A stretch of DNA of 8,936 nt from Deltaproteobacteria bacterium (lineage in GTDB: Bacteria > Desulfobacterota > Desulfuromonadia > Desulfuromonadales > BM103). This document shows positions 1 through 7,594 of this stretch, piece by piece (the stretch's first letter is position 1; each line of letters starts with the position of its first letter). The notes beneath the pieces were generated by a model that worked only from the letters and a program-made list of their open reading frames with translations, made no database searches and had not been told where the DNA came from. A program made the translations under genes and the position numbers. The stretch covers positions 1 to 8,936 of the forward strand of contig JAFDBW010000169.1 of NCBI GenBank assembly GCA_019313105.1, given 5' to 3'.

Positions 1-2311
1 CCTGGATGATGACCTGCCAGATCCGGCCGAAATCGACGAACTGGGAAACGTAGGAAGAACCGAAATACGCCTGCAGCGTCTGGTAGACGTCCGCAACCGG
101 GACACCGAGGATTTCCGCGCGATCGCGATCGAGATCGAAATATAGCTGCTGCTGCGAGGCAGAGAAGGTTGTCGAGACACTGGCCAGGGTCTTGTTTTCA
201 CGGGCCTTGGCAATAAATTCCTTGGTCACCTTCTCCAGTTCTTGAGGACTGCCGCTGCCCATGCTCTGAATATAAAATTCGAAACCGCCGGTGGTTCCCA
301 GGCCAGGAATCGATGGTGGATTCAGGGGGAAGATAATGCTCTCTTTGATACCTCCAAGTTGCTTGCGCATATCGGCAACCACGGCAAAGGCAGTCTCACT
401 CTTCTCCTTGCGCTCCTCGTACGATTTTAGTGAGGCAAACATCAGCGCCGTGTTGGTCTTGGTCTGGCTATCGATGATGCTGTAGCCGTCAATCTGGGCG
501 ACTGCATTCATTGCCGAGTTCTCAAGCAGCAATTTAACAGCCTGGTCACTTGCGGCCGTGGTCCTGTCCAGACTGGCGGCGTCAGGCATGATGCTGCCGA
601 CGAAGATGTAGCCCTGATCCTCCTCGGGGACAAAGCTGCCCGGGACAATACTGAACATGAATACAGTGCCGAGCAGCACACCGACGAAGAGCAACATACC
701 GATCAGCTTGTGACCGATCAACCAGCGGACTCCTCCCACATAGTGATTCGTCACCCAAGTGAAGCCATTTTCAAACCACTTGAAGAACCCTTTCTTCTCA
801 TGCGTGCCCGGTTTAAGGATACGAGCCGCCAGGGCTGGCGAAAGAGTCAGTGCAACCACACCGGAGATCACCATGGCAATGGCTATGGTGATGGCAAACT
901 GTTTGTAGAGGGTTCCGGTCATGCCGCCGAGAAAGGCGACTGGCAGGAACACCGAAACCAGGACCATAACGATAGCGATCAGGGCTCCGGCCAACTCCTC
1001 CATCGCCTTCACCGCCGCTTCCTTCGCATTCATGCCGAGGGTTGCCATGCTGTGCTCGACGCTCTCGACGACGATGATGGCATCATCGACCACTAGGCCG
1101 ATGGCGAGTATCATGCCGAACAAGGTGAGCATGTTGGTGGAGAACCCGAGCATATAGATGCCGATGTAGGTGCCGACAATACAGATCGGCACGGCGATGA
1201 TCGGAATGATCGTGGCACGGAAACTCTGCAAGAAGAGGAAGACCACCAGCACCACCAGGAAAACCGCTTCAAAAAAGGTATGGACAACCTTCTCGATGGA
1301 AGCCTGGGTGAACGTGCTGGTATCGAGCACGATATCGTATTGGAGACCATCAGGAAAGCTCGGCTGGATCTGGTCAATCAGGGCACGAACCTTTGCCGAA
1401 GTTTCGATAGCGTTGGCCCCGGGTTGCTGGTAAACAATAATGGCAGTAGAAGTTTTGCCGTTGACCTTGGCCCGCAGTGAATAATCCTTGGCACCGAGTT
1501 CGGCGTGGCCGACATCCTTGAGACGAACGATGGCGGCGCCCTTTTTGTCGGCACGAAGGATGATCTCGTCAAATTCAGCCGGATCGGTGAGCATCCCCTG
1601 CGAGGTGACCACGAAGCTTTGCTGGGTTCCCTCCGTGGTCGGGTTCTGACCGATCTGGCCGACACCGAAGGCCTGGTTCTGCCCTGCGATAGCATTGGAG
1701 ACGTCCTTGGCAGTCAGCCCCATCTGCGCCAGACGGTCAGGCTTAAGCCAGATGCGCATGGCAACGTCAGGTACCGGAAACATACTTGAGAGGTTTGCAC
1801 CTGGTAACCGCTTGATGGCATCGAGCAGATAAAGGTTGACGTAGTTGCCCAGATAAGTCTGGTCATAGCGGTCGTCCTCGGTGAAGAAGCTGATGACCAT
1901 CATGAAAGCGTTGGAGCGCTTCTGCACAATGACCCCCTGCTTGGCGACCACCGAAGGCAGCTGGGCATTGGCCTGACTGACGCGATTCTGCACGTTGACC
2001 TGGGCCAGGTCGGGGTCGGTCCCCGGGTCAAAAGTTACGGTCAGGGTCATGTTGCCGGTCGATGAACTGGTCGAGAGCATGTAGCTCATGTCATCGACAC
2101 CATTGACCTGTGCCTCAATCGGCGCGGCTACGGTGTTAGCGATAACCTCGGCAGTCGCGCCGGGATACACGGCGGTGACTTGCACGGTGGGCGGCGCAAC
2201 GTCCGGATACTGGGCGACCGGGGTCGACTTCATCGCCACGAGCCCACCCAGGGTGATAACGATCGAGATGACCGCAGCTAAAACCGGCCGATCAATAAAA
2301 AAACTTGCCAT
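1..2311 (-). CDS. RND multidrug efflux permease, AcrB/MexB (HAE-1) type, 3'-truncated by window edge
   Basis: This is the proton-driven inner-membrane pump subunit of a tripartite efflux complex. The reading frame is open from the ATG at 2311 to base 1, giving about 770 residues. AcrB-type pumps have about 1,030-1,050 residues, so roughly the last 270-280 lie outside the window. It begins MASFFIDRPVLAAVIS, the usual first transmembrane helix. Phe136 lies in KRSNAFMMV and matches AcrB Phe136 of the drug-binding pocket. The TM4 motif GLVVDDAIIVVE places Asp409 and Asp410 at the proton-relay pair (AcrB Asp407/408). VPEEDQGYIF and GSSYVSQF are further family blocks of the porter and docking domains. 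A GAGG site at 2318-2321 lies 6 nt before the start, and only 12 nt separate the gene from the adaptor stop, so the two are co-transcribed. The TM10 lysine and the C terminus cannot be seen. I saw no frameshift in the stretches I translated. The substrate cannot be predicted. Confidence 0.95.
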   Translation of the reverse strand, partial: MASFFIDRPVLAAVISIVITLGGLVAMKSTPVAQYPDVAPPTVQVTAVYPGATAEVIANTVAAPIEAQVNGVDDMSYMLSTSSSTGNMTLTVTFDPGTDPDLAQVNVQNRVSQANAQLPSVVAKQGVIVQKRSNAFMMVISFFTEDDRYDQTYLGNYVNLYLLDAIKRLPGANLSSMFPVPDVAMRIWLKPDRLAQMGLTAKDVSNAIAGQNQAFGVGQIGQNPTTEGTQQSFVVTSQGMLTDPAEFDEIILRADKKGAAIVRLKDVGHAELGAKDYSLRAKVNGKTSTAIIVYQQPGANAIETSAKVRALIDQIQPSFPDGLQYDIVLDTSTFTQASIEKVVHTFFEAVFLVVLVVFLFLQSFRATIIPIIAVPICIVGTYIGIYMLGFSTNMLTLFGMILAIGLVVDDAIIVVESVEHSMATLGMNAKEAAVKAMEELAGALIAIVMVLVSVFLPVAFLGGMTGTLYKQFAITIAIAMVISGVVALTLSPALAARILKPGTHEKKGFFKWFENGFTWVTNHYVGGVRWLIGHKLIGMLLFVGVLLGTVFMFSIVPGSFVPEEDQGYIFVGSIMPDAASLDRTTAASDQAVKLLLENSAMNAVAQIDGYSIIDSQTKTNTALMFASLKSYEERKEKSETAFAVVADMRKQLGGIKESIIFPLNPPSIPGLGTTGGFEFYIQSMGSGSPQELEKVTKEFIAKARENKTLASVSTTFSASQQQLYFDLDRDRAEILGVPVADVYQTLQAYFGSSYVSQFVDFGRIWQVIIQ

Positions 2312-2323
2312 GATGGGCCTCGC

Positions 2324-3529
2324 CTATTTCTTTGACGCAGGAGCGTCGGCTTCAGTAGTTTGGGCATCTTTTGCGGGAGGAGCCGCATCAACCACCTTGA
2401 CCAGCGCGCCGGGCGCGAGCCGTTGGAATCCGTCGGTGATGACCTGATCCCCGGAATTGAGTCCCTTCGTAATGATCCAGTCCTGCTCGACCCAATCGCC
2501 AACGACGACCGGGCGAACCTCTGCGGCCCCTTGGTTGTTTACAAGATAAACAACATGGCCGTTGGAGGTTTGCTGCACAGCCCGCTGCGGCACGACCATC
2601 GCGTTCGGGCGTGTTGCTCCCTTTAGATTCGCCTTGACGAACATCCCGGGGTGCAGTTTGGCCTCCGGATTAGGCAGTTCAGCGCGCGCGAGAAAAGTGC
2701 CGGTATCGCTGTCGAACGATGGATCAACAAAACTGAGCTTGCCAATGTATGGATATTGGTCGCCTTCGGAGAGTTCGAGTTCAACCTGGTATTCATGGTT
2801 GGGCGCAGGAATTAGCGTTCCGGCGGCTTGCTGCCTTCGACTGTCGTCCAACTGGTTTTGGGAGATGCTGAAATTGACCCAGATCGGGTCTAGCTGAGCT
2901 ACGTAACTCAGATGACCACCCGGGCCTGCCGTCAGGTAGGTGCCTTCACGAACCAGGGCCTCTCCAGTGACCCCGGTCACCGGCGCCTTGATCACAGTGT
3001 AGCTTAATTCGAGTTCCGCCTCATCAAAACGTGCTTGGGCCGAGTGGACAGCCGCTTTGGCTGATTTGACCGAGCCAATGGCGTTGTCAAGGTCGCTTTT
3101 ACTGGCGGCATCGAGTTTGGTCAGTGGCTGGATGCGGTTCAGGTTGGCCTGTGCCGTCCAGAGCTGCGCCTGGGTATTTTTCAGAGTGCCGCGAGCCGCT
3201 TCAACCTGGGCAGTAAACGGCTTCTGATCCATCAGGAACAGCGTTTGCCCCTGTTTGACCACATCTCCCTCCTGGTACAGTATCTTCTCGAGAAAACCAT
3301 TGACCCGGGCAACAATTTCAACCTGGTGAGAGCTTTCTACCTGGGCGACAAAGGAAATGGTCACCGGGATGGTCTGCGGATCGACCTTGATGGCATTCAC
3401 TTCAATCGGGACCGGCGGTGCTTTGACTTCCTCTTTTTTACAGGCGGTCAAGGTCAACGTCGTTATGACAACCAAGCTCAGGGTGAGTGATACGGACAAC
3501 TGGCCAAAGAGTGTGATCTTTTGGTTCAT
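2324..3529 (-). CDS. RND efflux periplasmic adaptor (membrane fusion) lipoprotein, AcrA/MexA family
   Basis: This adaptor links an inner-membrane RND pump to an outer-membrane channel. The 401-residue length is typical. A hydrophobic signal peptide ends in the lipobox LTAC, with Cys30 as the predicted lipidation site, so the protein should be anchored to the inner membrane and face the periplasm. The biotinyl/lipoyl-like half-motif ARVNGFLEKILYQEGDVV lies at about residues 74-91. A coiled-coil hairpin rich in Ala, Gln and Leu covers about 107-172. The second lipoyl half starts around IKAPVTGVTG at 180-189. The beta-barrel block TGTFLARAELPNP is near 276-288, followed by LHPGMFV at 292-298. 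The last 20 residues are a Pro/Ala/Lys-rich tail. AGGAG at 3539-3543 is 9 nt upstream of the ATG. The gene is first in the operon, ahead of the permease. No outer-membrane factor or regulator gene is visible in the window. Confidence 0.95.
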   Translation of the reverse strand: MNQKITLFGQLSVSLTLSLVVITTLTLTACKKEEVKAPPVPIEVNAIKVDPQTIPVTISFVAQVESSHQVEIVARVNGFLEKILYQEGDVVKQGQTLFLMDQKPFTAQVEAARGTLKNTQAQLWTAQANLNRIQPLTKLDAASKSDLDNAIGSVKSAKAAVHSAQARFDEAELELSYTVIKAPVTGVTGEALVREGTYLTAGPGGHLSYVAQLDPIWVNFSISQNQLDDSRRQQAAGTLIPAPNHEYQVELELSEGDQYPYIGKLSFVDPSFDSDTGTFLARAELPNPEAKLHPGMFVKANLKGATRPNAMVVPQRAVQQTSNGHVVYLVNNQGAAEVRPVVVGDWVEQDWIITKGLNSGDQVITDGFQRLAPGALVKVVDAAPPAKDAQTTEADAPASKK

Positions 3530-3592
3530 TTCATTAGACTCCTGTCGGTATGTTGACTCCGACTTTTGCTGGCGGGAAGGGATTTTTCAAGA

Positions 3593-3620
3593 ATATTATT
3601 CTATAGATTAAAGAAGTTAA
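3593..3620 (-). promoter_or_regulatory. Candidate sigma-70-type promoter for the efflux operon
   Basis: Read on the minus strand, TTAACT (3615-3620) is followed after 16 nt by TAATAT (3593-3598). This lies about 65 nt upstream of the adaptor start, in the most AT-rich part of the gap. The match to consensus is partial and overlapping AT-rich alternatives exist, so the exact hexamers are tentative. Confidence 0.3.
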
Positions 3621-3667
3621 TACTACAAATAAATTGACTCATTACATATTTTTATCCACTTGCCCTG

Positions 3668-3681
3668 CCCTGAGCTCAGGG
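3668..3681. repeat. Perfect 14-bp palindrome CCCTGAGCTCAGGG, possible operator
   Basis: The two 7-bp halves are exact inverted copies with no spacer. The site lies about 50 bp upstream of the candidate efflux promoter and about 50 bp downstream of the dcuA stop. Neither strand shows a T-run after it, which argues against an intrinsic terminator. A dimeric regulator binding site is one possibility. No regulator gene is in view to pair it with. Confidence 0.4.
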
Positions 3682-3731
3682 ACTTGGACAAATGGTCATT
3701 ATTGAACTTCTTTCGTTCAGACTCTATTCAG

Positions 3732-5039
3732 TTACAGAATCAGACCTCCGAAAACGAATCCCAGAGCCACGGCAAATGCTATGGTGCAGACACCCGGGAT
3801 CAGAAATGGATGATCAAAAACATATTTACCGACCCTGGTTGAACCGGTATCGTCAAATTCGACAGCTGCGAGCAGAGTCGGATAGGTCGGCAGAATAAAC
3901 AGGGCGCTCACCGAGGCGAAGGCGGCGATGGCCGCCACCGGGCTGACGCCAAGAGCCAGTGCCGCCGGCATCAGGGCCTTGGTCGTCGCAGCCTGCGAAT
4001 AAAGCAGCATGGCGGCGAAGAAGAGCACCACGGCCAGCATCCATGGGTACTTTGTCAGCAGGCTACCGGCAAAGACATTGATCTCTTCCATATGGGCAGC
4101 GACAAAAGTCGTGCCGAGCCAGGCCACTCCAAGCACGCAGATACAGGCACTCATCCCCGACTTGAAGGTCGCCGCATTGAGGATGTTCTTGGCATCGACC
4201 TTACAAAACAGAGTGATCAGCGTCGCGGCACCGAGCATGAAGGTGATGATTGCGTGGTCACGCTCGAGGATCGGGTTCTCAATCAGGTTGAAAGTGGAGC
4301 TGATGGCCATGGCGTAAGAGACCACGGCAAAAATGCTGAAACCGAAAATCATCACCGCCCGTTTGGCTTCCGGTGTAATCTCCGCCTGCTGATCATCCAC
4401 GCTATCCATCGAGATTAAGCCCTTGGCCAGGCGATCCTGGTAGACCGGATCATCCTTCAACTCCTTACCCAGGAAGTTGGCGATAAAGGCACCGAGCATC
4501 ACAGCGATAAAGCTGCTCGGGATGGCAATCATCAACAGCTGGACGTAATCGACGCCATATTTTTCCAACTCGCTGGAAAAAAAGACCACGGCCGCAGAAA
4601 TCGGCGATGCGGTGATGCCGATCTGTGCACCGACGGTGGCGATGGAGAGCGGCCGTGACGGCCGTATCCCTTCGCGCTTGGCGACTTCCGCAATCACCGG
4701 AAGGGTCGAAAAAGCCGTATGACCGGTGCCGGCGAACATGGTCATAGTGTAGGTTACCAGAGGTGCCAGAAAGGTGATGTACTTGGGGTTGCTTTTCAGA
4801 ATTTTGGCGGCGATATGTACCAGGTAATCAAGGCCTCCGGCCACCTGCATGGCCGCGATAGCGGCAATGACCCCCATGATGATCAGAATAACGTCCACTG
4901 GAATGGCCCCCGGCTTCAGGCCAAAGACAAACCCGAGAACCAGGACGCCAAAACCGCCGGCAAAACCAATTCCGATACTCCCCAGCCGTGCGCCCAGCCA
5001 AATAAAAAACAACACGACCAACAACTCAACGATCCACAT
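3732..5039 (-). CDS. dcuA: Anaerobic C4-dicarboxylate antiporter, DcuA/DcuB family (closer to DcuA)
   Basis: This inner-membrane carrier exchanges aspartate, fumarate or malate for succinate under anaerobic conditions. The 435-residue length matches E. coli DcuA (433). From memory of E. coli DcuA, several blocks are near-identical: AMQVAGGLDYLVH (63-75), NPKYIT (84-89), FAGTGHTAFSTLPVIAEVAK (102-121), AQIGITASPISAAVV (138-152), SGMSACICVLGVAWLG (294-309), LLYSQAAT (345-352) and FILPTYPTL (381-389). These blocks resemble DcuA much more than DcuB. The protein is hydrophobic throughout, apart from a charged loop at about 191-227, as expected for a polytopic carrier. AAGGAG (5047-5052) is 7 nt before the ATG, which supports this start. 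Upstream on the same strand are a secreted protein (55-bp gap) and aspA. The aspA-dcuA pairing is also found in E. coli and supports aspartate uptake coupled to fumarate formation. Confidence 0.94.
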   Translation of the reverse strand: MWIVELLVVLFFIWLGARLGSIGIGFAGGFGVLVLGFVFGLKPGAIPVDVILIIMGVIAAIAAMQVAGGLDYLVHIAAKILKSNPKYITFLAPLVTYTMTMFAGTGHTAFSTLPVIAEVAKREGIRPSRPLSIATVGAQIGITASPISAAVVFFSSELEKYGVDYVQLLMIAIPSSFIAVMLGAFIANFLGKELKDDPVYQDRLAKGLISMDSVDDQQAEITPEAKRAVMIFGFSIFAVVSYAMAISSTFNLIENPILERDHAIITFMLGAATLITLFCKVDAKNILNAATFKSGMSACICVLGVAWLGTTFVAAHMEEINVFAGSLLTKYPWMLAVVLFFAAMLLYSQAATTKALMPAALALGVSPVAAIAAFASVSALFILPTYPTLLAAVEFDDTGSTRVGKYVFDHPFLIPGVCTIAFAVALGFVFGGLIL

Positions 5040-5094
5040 GTCAACGCTCCTTATTCATGCCCAGGCATCGTTATGCAACACTCGGACTCATCTC

Positions 5095-5607
5095 TCAGGG
5101 GACCTGGTAAGTACCGGTTAGGTTCAGCGTTTGAGCGGTCACTGATTCTATTCCAGCTTCCTTCTGTACAGTGACCGTCAACCAGGCGAAGGATAAATCA
5201 CCGTTGATCCCTTCGAGGTGATCAGTTCCGCCGACAATGCTTCCGGTTACCTGATCATCGGTCTGCATTCGATCGCTTTTTAGCGTAATGTAAATTTCCG
5301 GACCGTCGAGATCCTTCCAGACACAGCGAGCGGCCATACCGGTGACGGTATCAGCGAAACCGACACAGGTTGACCAGTAATTCTTCTTCTTGCCAATTTC
5401 TGTCTTCAGGCTGACATGACCGGAGATTTCGAACGTGTAGACTTTTCGATCACCGAAAGGGAAAAGTTTTCTGGTACCGTTGGCAACCCAGGAGCCTTCG
5501 AACTCACCGACTTCGACGGCCTGACTCTCCGTCACCACACCGGCCGTCAGGAGCAGAACCCCAAAGAAAATTCCCCAACAAAATTTCTTGGTAAATTTCG
5601 CGTTCAT
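5095..5607 (-). CDS. Small predicted periplasmic/secreted protein of unknown function
   Basis: I do not recognise this family. The 170-residue product has a clear Sec signal peptide: positive N terminus (MNAKFTKK), hydrophobic stretch at about 9-25, and a likely cleavage after ESQA at residue 30. The mature part of about 140 residues alternates polar and hydrophobic residues, with Gly-rich turns such as GEFEGSW, ISGHVSL, VTGSIVGGTDHLEGINGDLSF and NLTGTYQVP. This suggests a small all-beta fold, perhaps a barrel. Two cysteines in the mature part (Cys81 and Cys95) could form a disulfide. The start is supported by GAGGA (5615-5619), 7 nt before the ATG. It lies between aspA (111-bp gap) and dcuA (55-bp gap) on the same strand, so it is probably co-transcribed with them. 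Any role in dicarboxylate metabolism is only suggested by position. Confidence 0.8.
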   Translation of the reverse strand: MNAKFTKKFCWGIFFGVLLLTAGVVTESQAVEVGEFEGSWVANGTRKLFPFGDRKVYTFEISGHVSLKTEIGKKKNYWSTCVGFADTVTGMAARCVWKDLDGPEIYITLKSDRMQTDDQVTGSIVGGTDHLEGINGDLSFAWLTVTVQKEAGIESVTAQTLNLTGTYQVP

Positions 5608-5718
5608 GCTTTCGTCCTCATGGTTGCGTGTTCATTGTTATTGTCCGGCACTCACAATATCTAAGTGTCTATCATGAAGCGATCTCCCTGCGTCTGGCTT
5701 GCACGAAGTTCAACGAGC
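5608..5718 (-). other. Spacer between aspA and the secreted-protein gene
   Basis: This 111-bp gap contains the Shine-Dalgarno site of the secreted-protein gene but no hairpin plus T-run terminator that I can see. Read-through from aspA is therefore plausible. I found no convincing promoter, although an internal one cannot be excluded. Confidence 0.4.
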
Positions 5719-7584
5719 CTATTTCAATCTCCGCGGTTGAGTCATGTTCTCCGGCTTGAGCATGTCATCCAGTTCGTCCTTGGTCAGCCAGCCTTTCTCC
5801 AGGACAAGGTCGTAGACACTGCCTCCGGTTTTCAGGGCTTCCTTGGCGATAGCCGCGGATTTTTCATAACCGAGCACCGGGTTGAGTGCCGTGACCAGAC
5901 CGATGCTGTTCTGTACATATGCGAGGCAGCGTTCGACGTTAGCTTCGATACCGACAATGCAGCGGCTGGTCAGGGTAATCGCGGCGTTACGCAAGATCAT
6001 CAAACCGTGTAGCAGGCAATAGGCCATGATCGGCTCGGCCATGTTTAATTCCAGCTCGCCGGCTTCGGCGGCCATGGAGACGGTGACGTCGTAGCCGATA
6101 ATTGTGAAACAGACCTGGCTGACCATCTCGGGGATGACCGGGTTGACCTTGCCAGGCATGATCGACGAACCTGGCTGCATCGGCGGCAGACGGATCTCAT
6201 ACAGACCGCAGCGTGGGCCGGAAGAGAGCCAGCGCAGGTCGTTGCAGATCTTGGACAACTGCACTGCGGCACGTTTCATATTCGCAGACATCTGGACAAA
6301 GCCCCCCGCATCCTGTGTGCCCTGCACCAGGTTGACAGCTTTGCGAACTGGCAACCCACTCACTTGTGCCAGTTTGATCGTGACCAGGTCGGCATAGCCG
6401 GGCGGACTGTTGATGCCGGTACCAATAGCAGTCGCGCCCATATTGATTTCCAGCAATCCGTCAGCGGCGAGCTGCATGCTGTGCATGGCGGTACCGATGG
6501 TCATTGCATAGGAACCAAACTCCTGGCCAAGGGTCATTGGCACAGCATCCTGGTTTTCGGTGCGGCCCATCTTGAGGACATGGGAGAATTCCTGTTCCTT
6601 CGCCTCCAGGGCCGCCTTGAGTTCTCCCAGAGCCCCCAGAGTATTCTGAATGGAAAGATAGACTGCCAGCTTGATCGCAGTGGGATAGGCATCGTTGGTC
6701 GACTGGGAACAGTTGACATCGTCGTTTGGGTGTAGGAACTCGTATTCCCCCTTGTTATGCCCCATGAGTTCCAGTGCCCGGTTGGCGATCACCTCGTTGG
6801 CATTCATGTTGGTGGAGGTCCCTGCCCCACCCTGTATCATGTCCACTACGAAATATTCATGGAATTTTCCGGCCAGGATTTCGTCACAGGCCGCGCAGAT
6901 GGCTACCATCTTCTCTTTGGCCAGGACCCCCAGCTCGCAGTTCGCCTGGGCAGCGCCTTTCTTGACAAATGCCAGGGCATCAACGAAATGCTTGAAATTA
7001 CTAAGAGGTAAACCGGAGAGGTCAAAATTTTCCCTGGCTCGCAGGGTCTGCACACCATAATAGGCAGAGAGAGGCAGATCCCGTTCGCCGAGAGAGTCAT
7101 GCTCTCGCCGGACAGCCGTCAGCTCGACGTCGGGCCCGGCTTTGCCAGAGATCTGGTCGGCCGCATATCGCAGTCGCTCTGACTGGCGCTGCGCAATTCG
7201 GGCAACAATCCGGTAGAAGAGATCAGGTTTGGCCTCCCTGACCTCCTGCCAGACCGCCAGCGGAATCTGCAGCACTGTGACGCCATTACGAGTAAAGGCG
7301 CTGGTGGAGTGTGGCGTGTCGTCCATCAACGCCCCTTCGGCAATCATGGCGCCCAGACCCAGGGTTGACAGGTGTGTCACCTTCGCCTGGGCTCCACAGA
7401 CGATCTCGACTTCCCCCTCTTCCACCCAACCGACCCAGAGACGAGGGGTTGATTCATGGAAAAGGTACTCTCCGGCAGCATATTTTTTTCGTTCACCCTG
7501 CTCCGTAATTAACTTCAAATCCTCGATAGCGACTCCCATGGCTTTTGCGGCGTTGACCAGAAGTTTTTCAAGCTGTGACATCAT
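5719..7584 (-). CDS. aspA: Aspartate ammonia-lyase with fused N-terminal cyclic-nucleotide-binding-like domain
   Basis: Aspartase reversibly deaminates L-aspartate to fumarate and ammonia in the cytoplasm. The product has 621 residues, about 140-150 more than ordinary aspartase (E. coli AspA, 478), and the excess is at the N terminus. Residues ~12-140 look like a CRP/PKA-type beta-roll: GEYLFHESTPRLWVGWVEEGEVEIV (38-62), then GLGAMIAEGALMDDTPHSTS (76-95) in the phosphate-cassette position, then a helical linker to ~155. The lyase part starts near residue 160 (LGERDLPLSAYYGVQTLRA). It carries GGAGTSTNMN (252-261), QSTNDAYPT (294-302), MGRTENQDAVP (339-349) and the superfamily signature GSSIMPGKVNP (472-482), with Ser473 as the expected catalytic serine. 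MAAEAGELELN (504-514) and KICNDLRWLSSGPR (445-458) also match aspartase. The cassette has His92 where cAMP binders have Arg, so ligand binding is doubtful. It is first of three co-directional genes ending in dcuA. Confidence 0.93.
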   Translation of the reverse strand: MMSQLEKLLVNAAKAMGVAIEDLKLITEQGERKKYAAGEYLFHESTPRLWVGWVEEGEVEIVCGAQAKVTHLSTLGLGAMIAEGALMDDTPHSTSAFTRNGVTVLQIPLAVWQEVREAKPDLFYRIVARIAQRQSERLRYAADQISGKAGPDVELTAVRREHDSLGERDLPLSAYYGVQTLRARENFDLSGLPLSNFKHFVDALAFVKKGAAQANCELGVLAKEKMVAICAACDEILAGKFHEYFVVDMIQGGAGTSTNMNANEVIANRALELMGHNKGEYEFLHPNDDVNCSQSTNDAYPTAIKLAVYLSIQNTLGALGELKAALEAKEQEFSHVLKMGRTENQDAVPMTLGQEFGSYAMTIGTAMHSMQLAADGLLEINMGATAIGTGINSPPGYADLVTIKLAQVSGLPVRKAVNLVQGTQDAGGFVQMSANMKRAAVQLSKICNDLRWLSSGPRCGLYEIRLPPMQPGSSIMPGKVNPVIPEMVSQVCFTIIGYDVTVSMAAEAGELELNMAEPIMAYCLLHGLMILRNAAITLTSRCIVGIEANVERCLAYVQNSIGLVTALNPVLGYEKSAAIAKEALKTGGSVYDLVLEKGWLTKDELDDMLKPENMTQPRRLK

Positions 7585-7594
7585 CGTTCTCCTT
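7582..7594 (-). promoter_or_regulatory. aspA ribosome binding site with two adjacent ATG starts
   Basis: AAGGAG (7589-7594) is followed by AACG and then two consecutive ATG codons (7584-7582 and 7581-7579). The first ATG is only 4 nt from the site and the second is 7 nt away, the more favourable spacing. The protein may therefore really begin MSQLEKLL, one residue shorter than the annotated ORF. Confidence 0.65.

Larger units (their letters stand above)
3530..3731. other. Intergenic region between dcuA and the efflux operon
   Basis: This 202-bp gap is notably AT-rich at about 3570-3660 and contains no convincing gene. It should hold the promoter of the efflux operon and the 3' end of the dcuA transcript. 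It contains the 14-bp palindrome at 3668-3681 and the promoter-like hexamers at 3593-3620. A weak 5-bp inverted repeat (TGAAC/GTTCA, 3703-3719) lies just after the dcuA stop. It has no following T-run, so no convincing intrinsic terminator was found. Confidence 0.6.

Noticed and set aside
1378..1695. Minus-strand open frame in another frame of the RND gene
   Set aside because: It is Arg/Ser/Pro-rich and lies inside the permease reading frame, which shows conserved family motifs on both sides. It is a shadow frame, not evidence of a frameshift.
1..2311. Possibility that the RND permease is a pseudogene because it has no stop
   Set aside because: The frame is still open with family-typical sequence up to base 1, so the missing stop is explained by the window edge.
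3703..3719. TGAAC/GTTCA inverted repeat just after the dcuA stop as an intrinsic terminator
   Set aside because: The stem is only 5 bp, AT-rich, and has no following U-tract on the transcribed strand.
5053..5075. Short inverted repeat ATGCC/GGCAT upstream of dcuA as a terminator or riboswitch
   Set aside because: The stem is at most 4-5 bp with a tiny loop, there is no T-run, and the surrounding leader is only 55 bp, too short for a known riboswitch.
4719..5174. 151-codon open frame on the plus strand across the dcuA start
   Set aside because: The product is low-complexity and polar, overlaps a strongly supported dcuA on the other strand, and has no good ribosome binding site.
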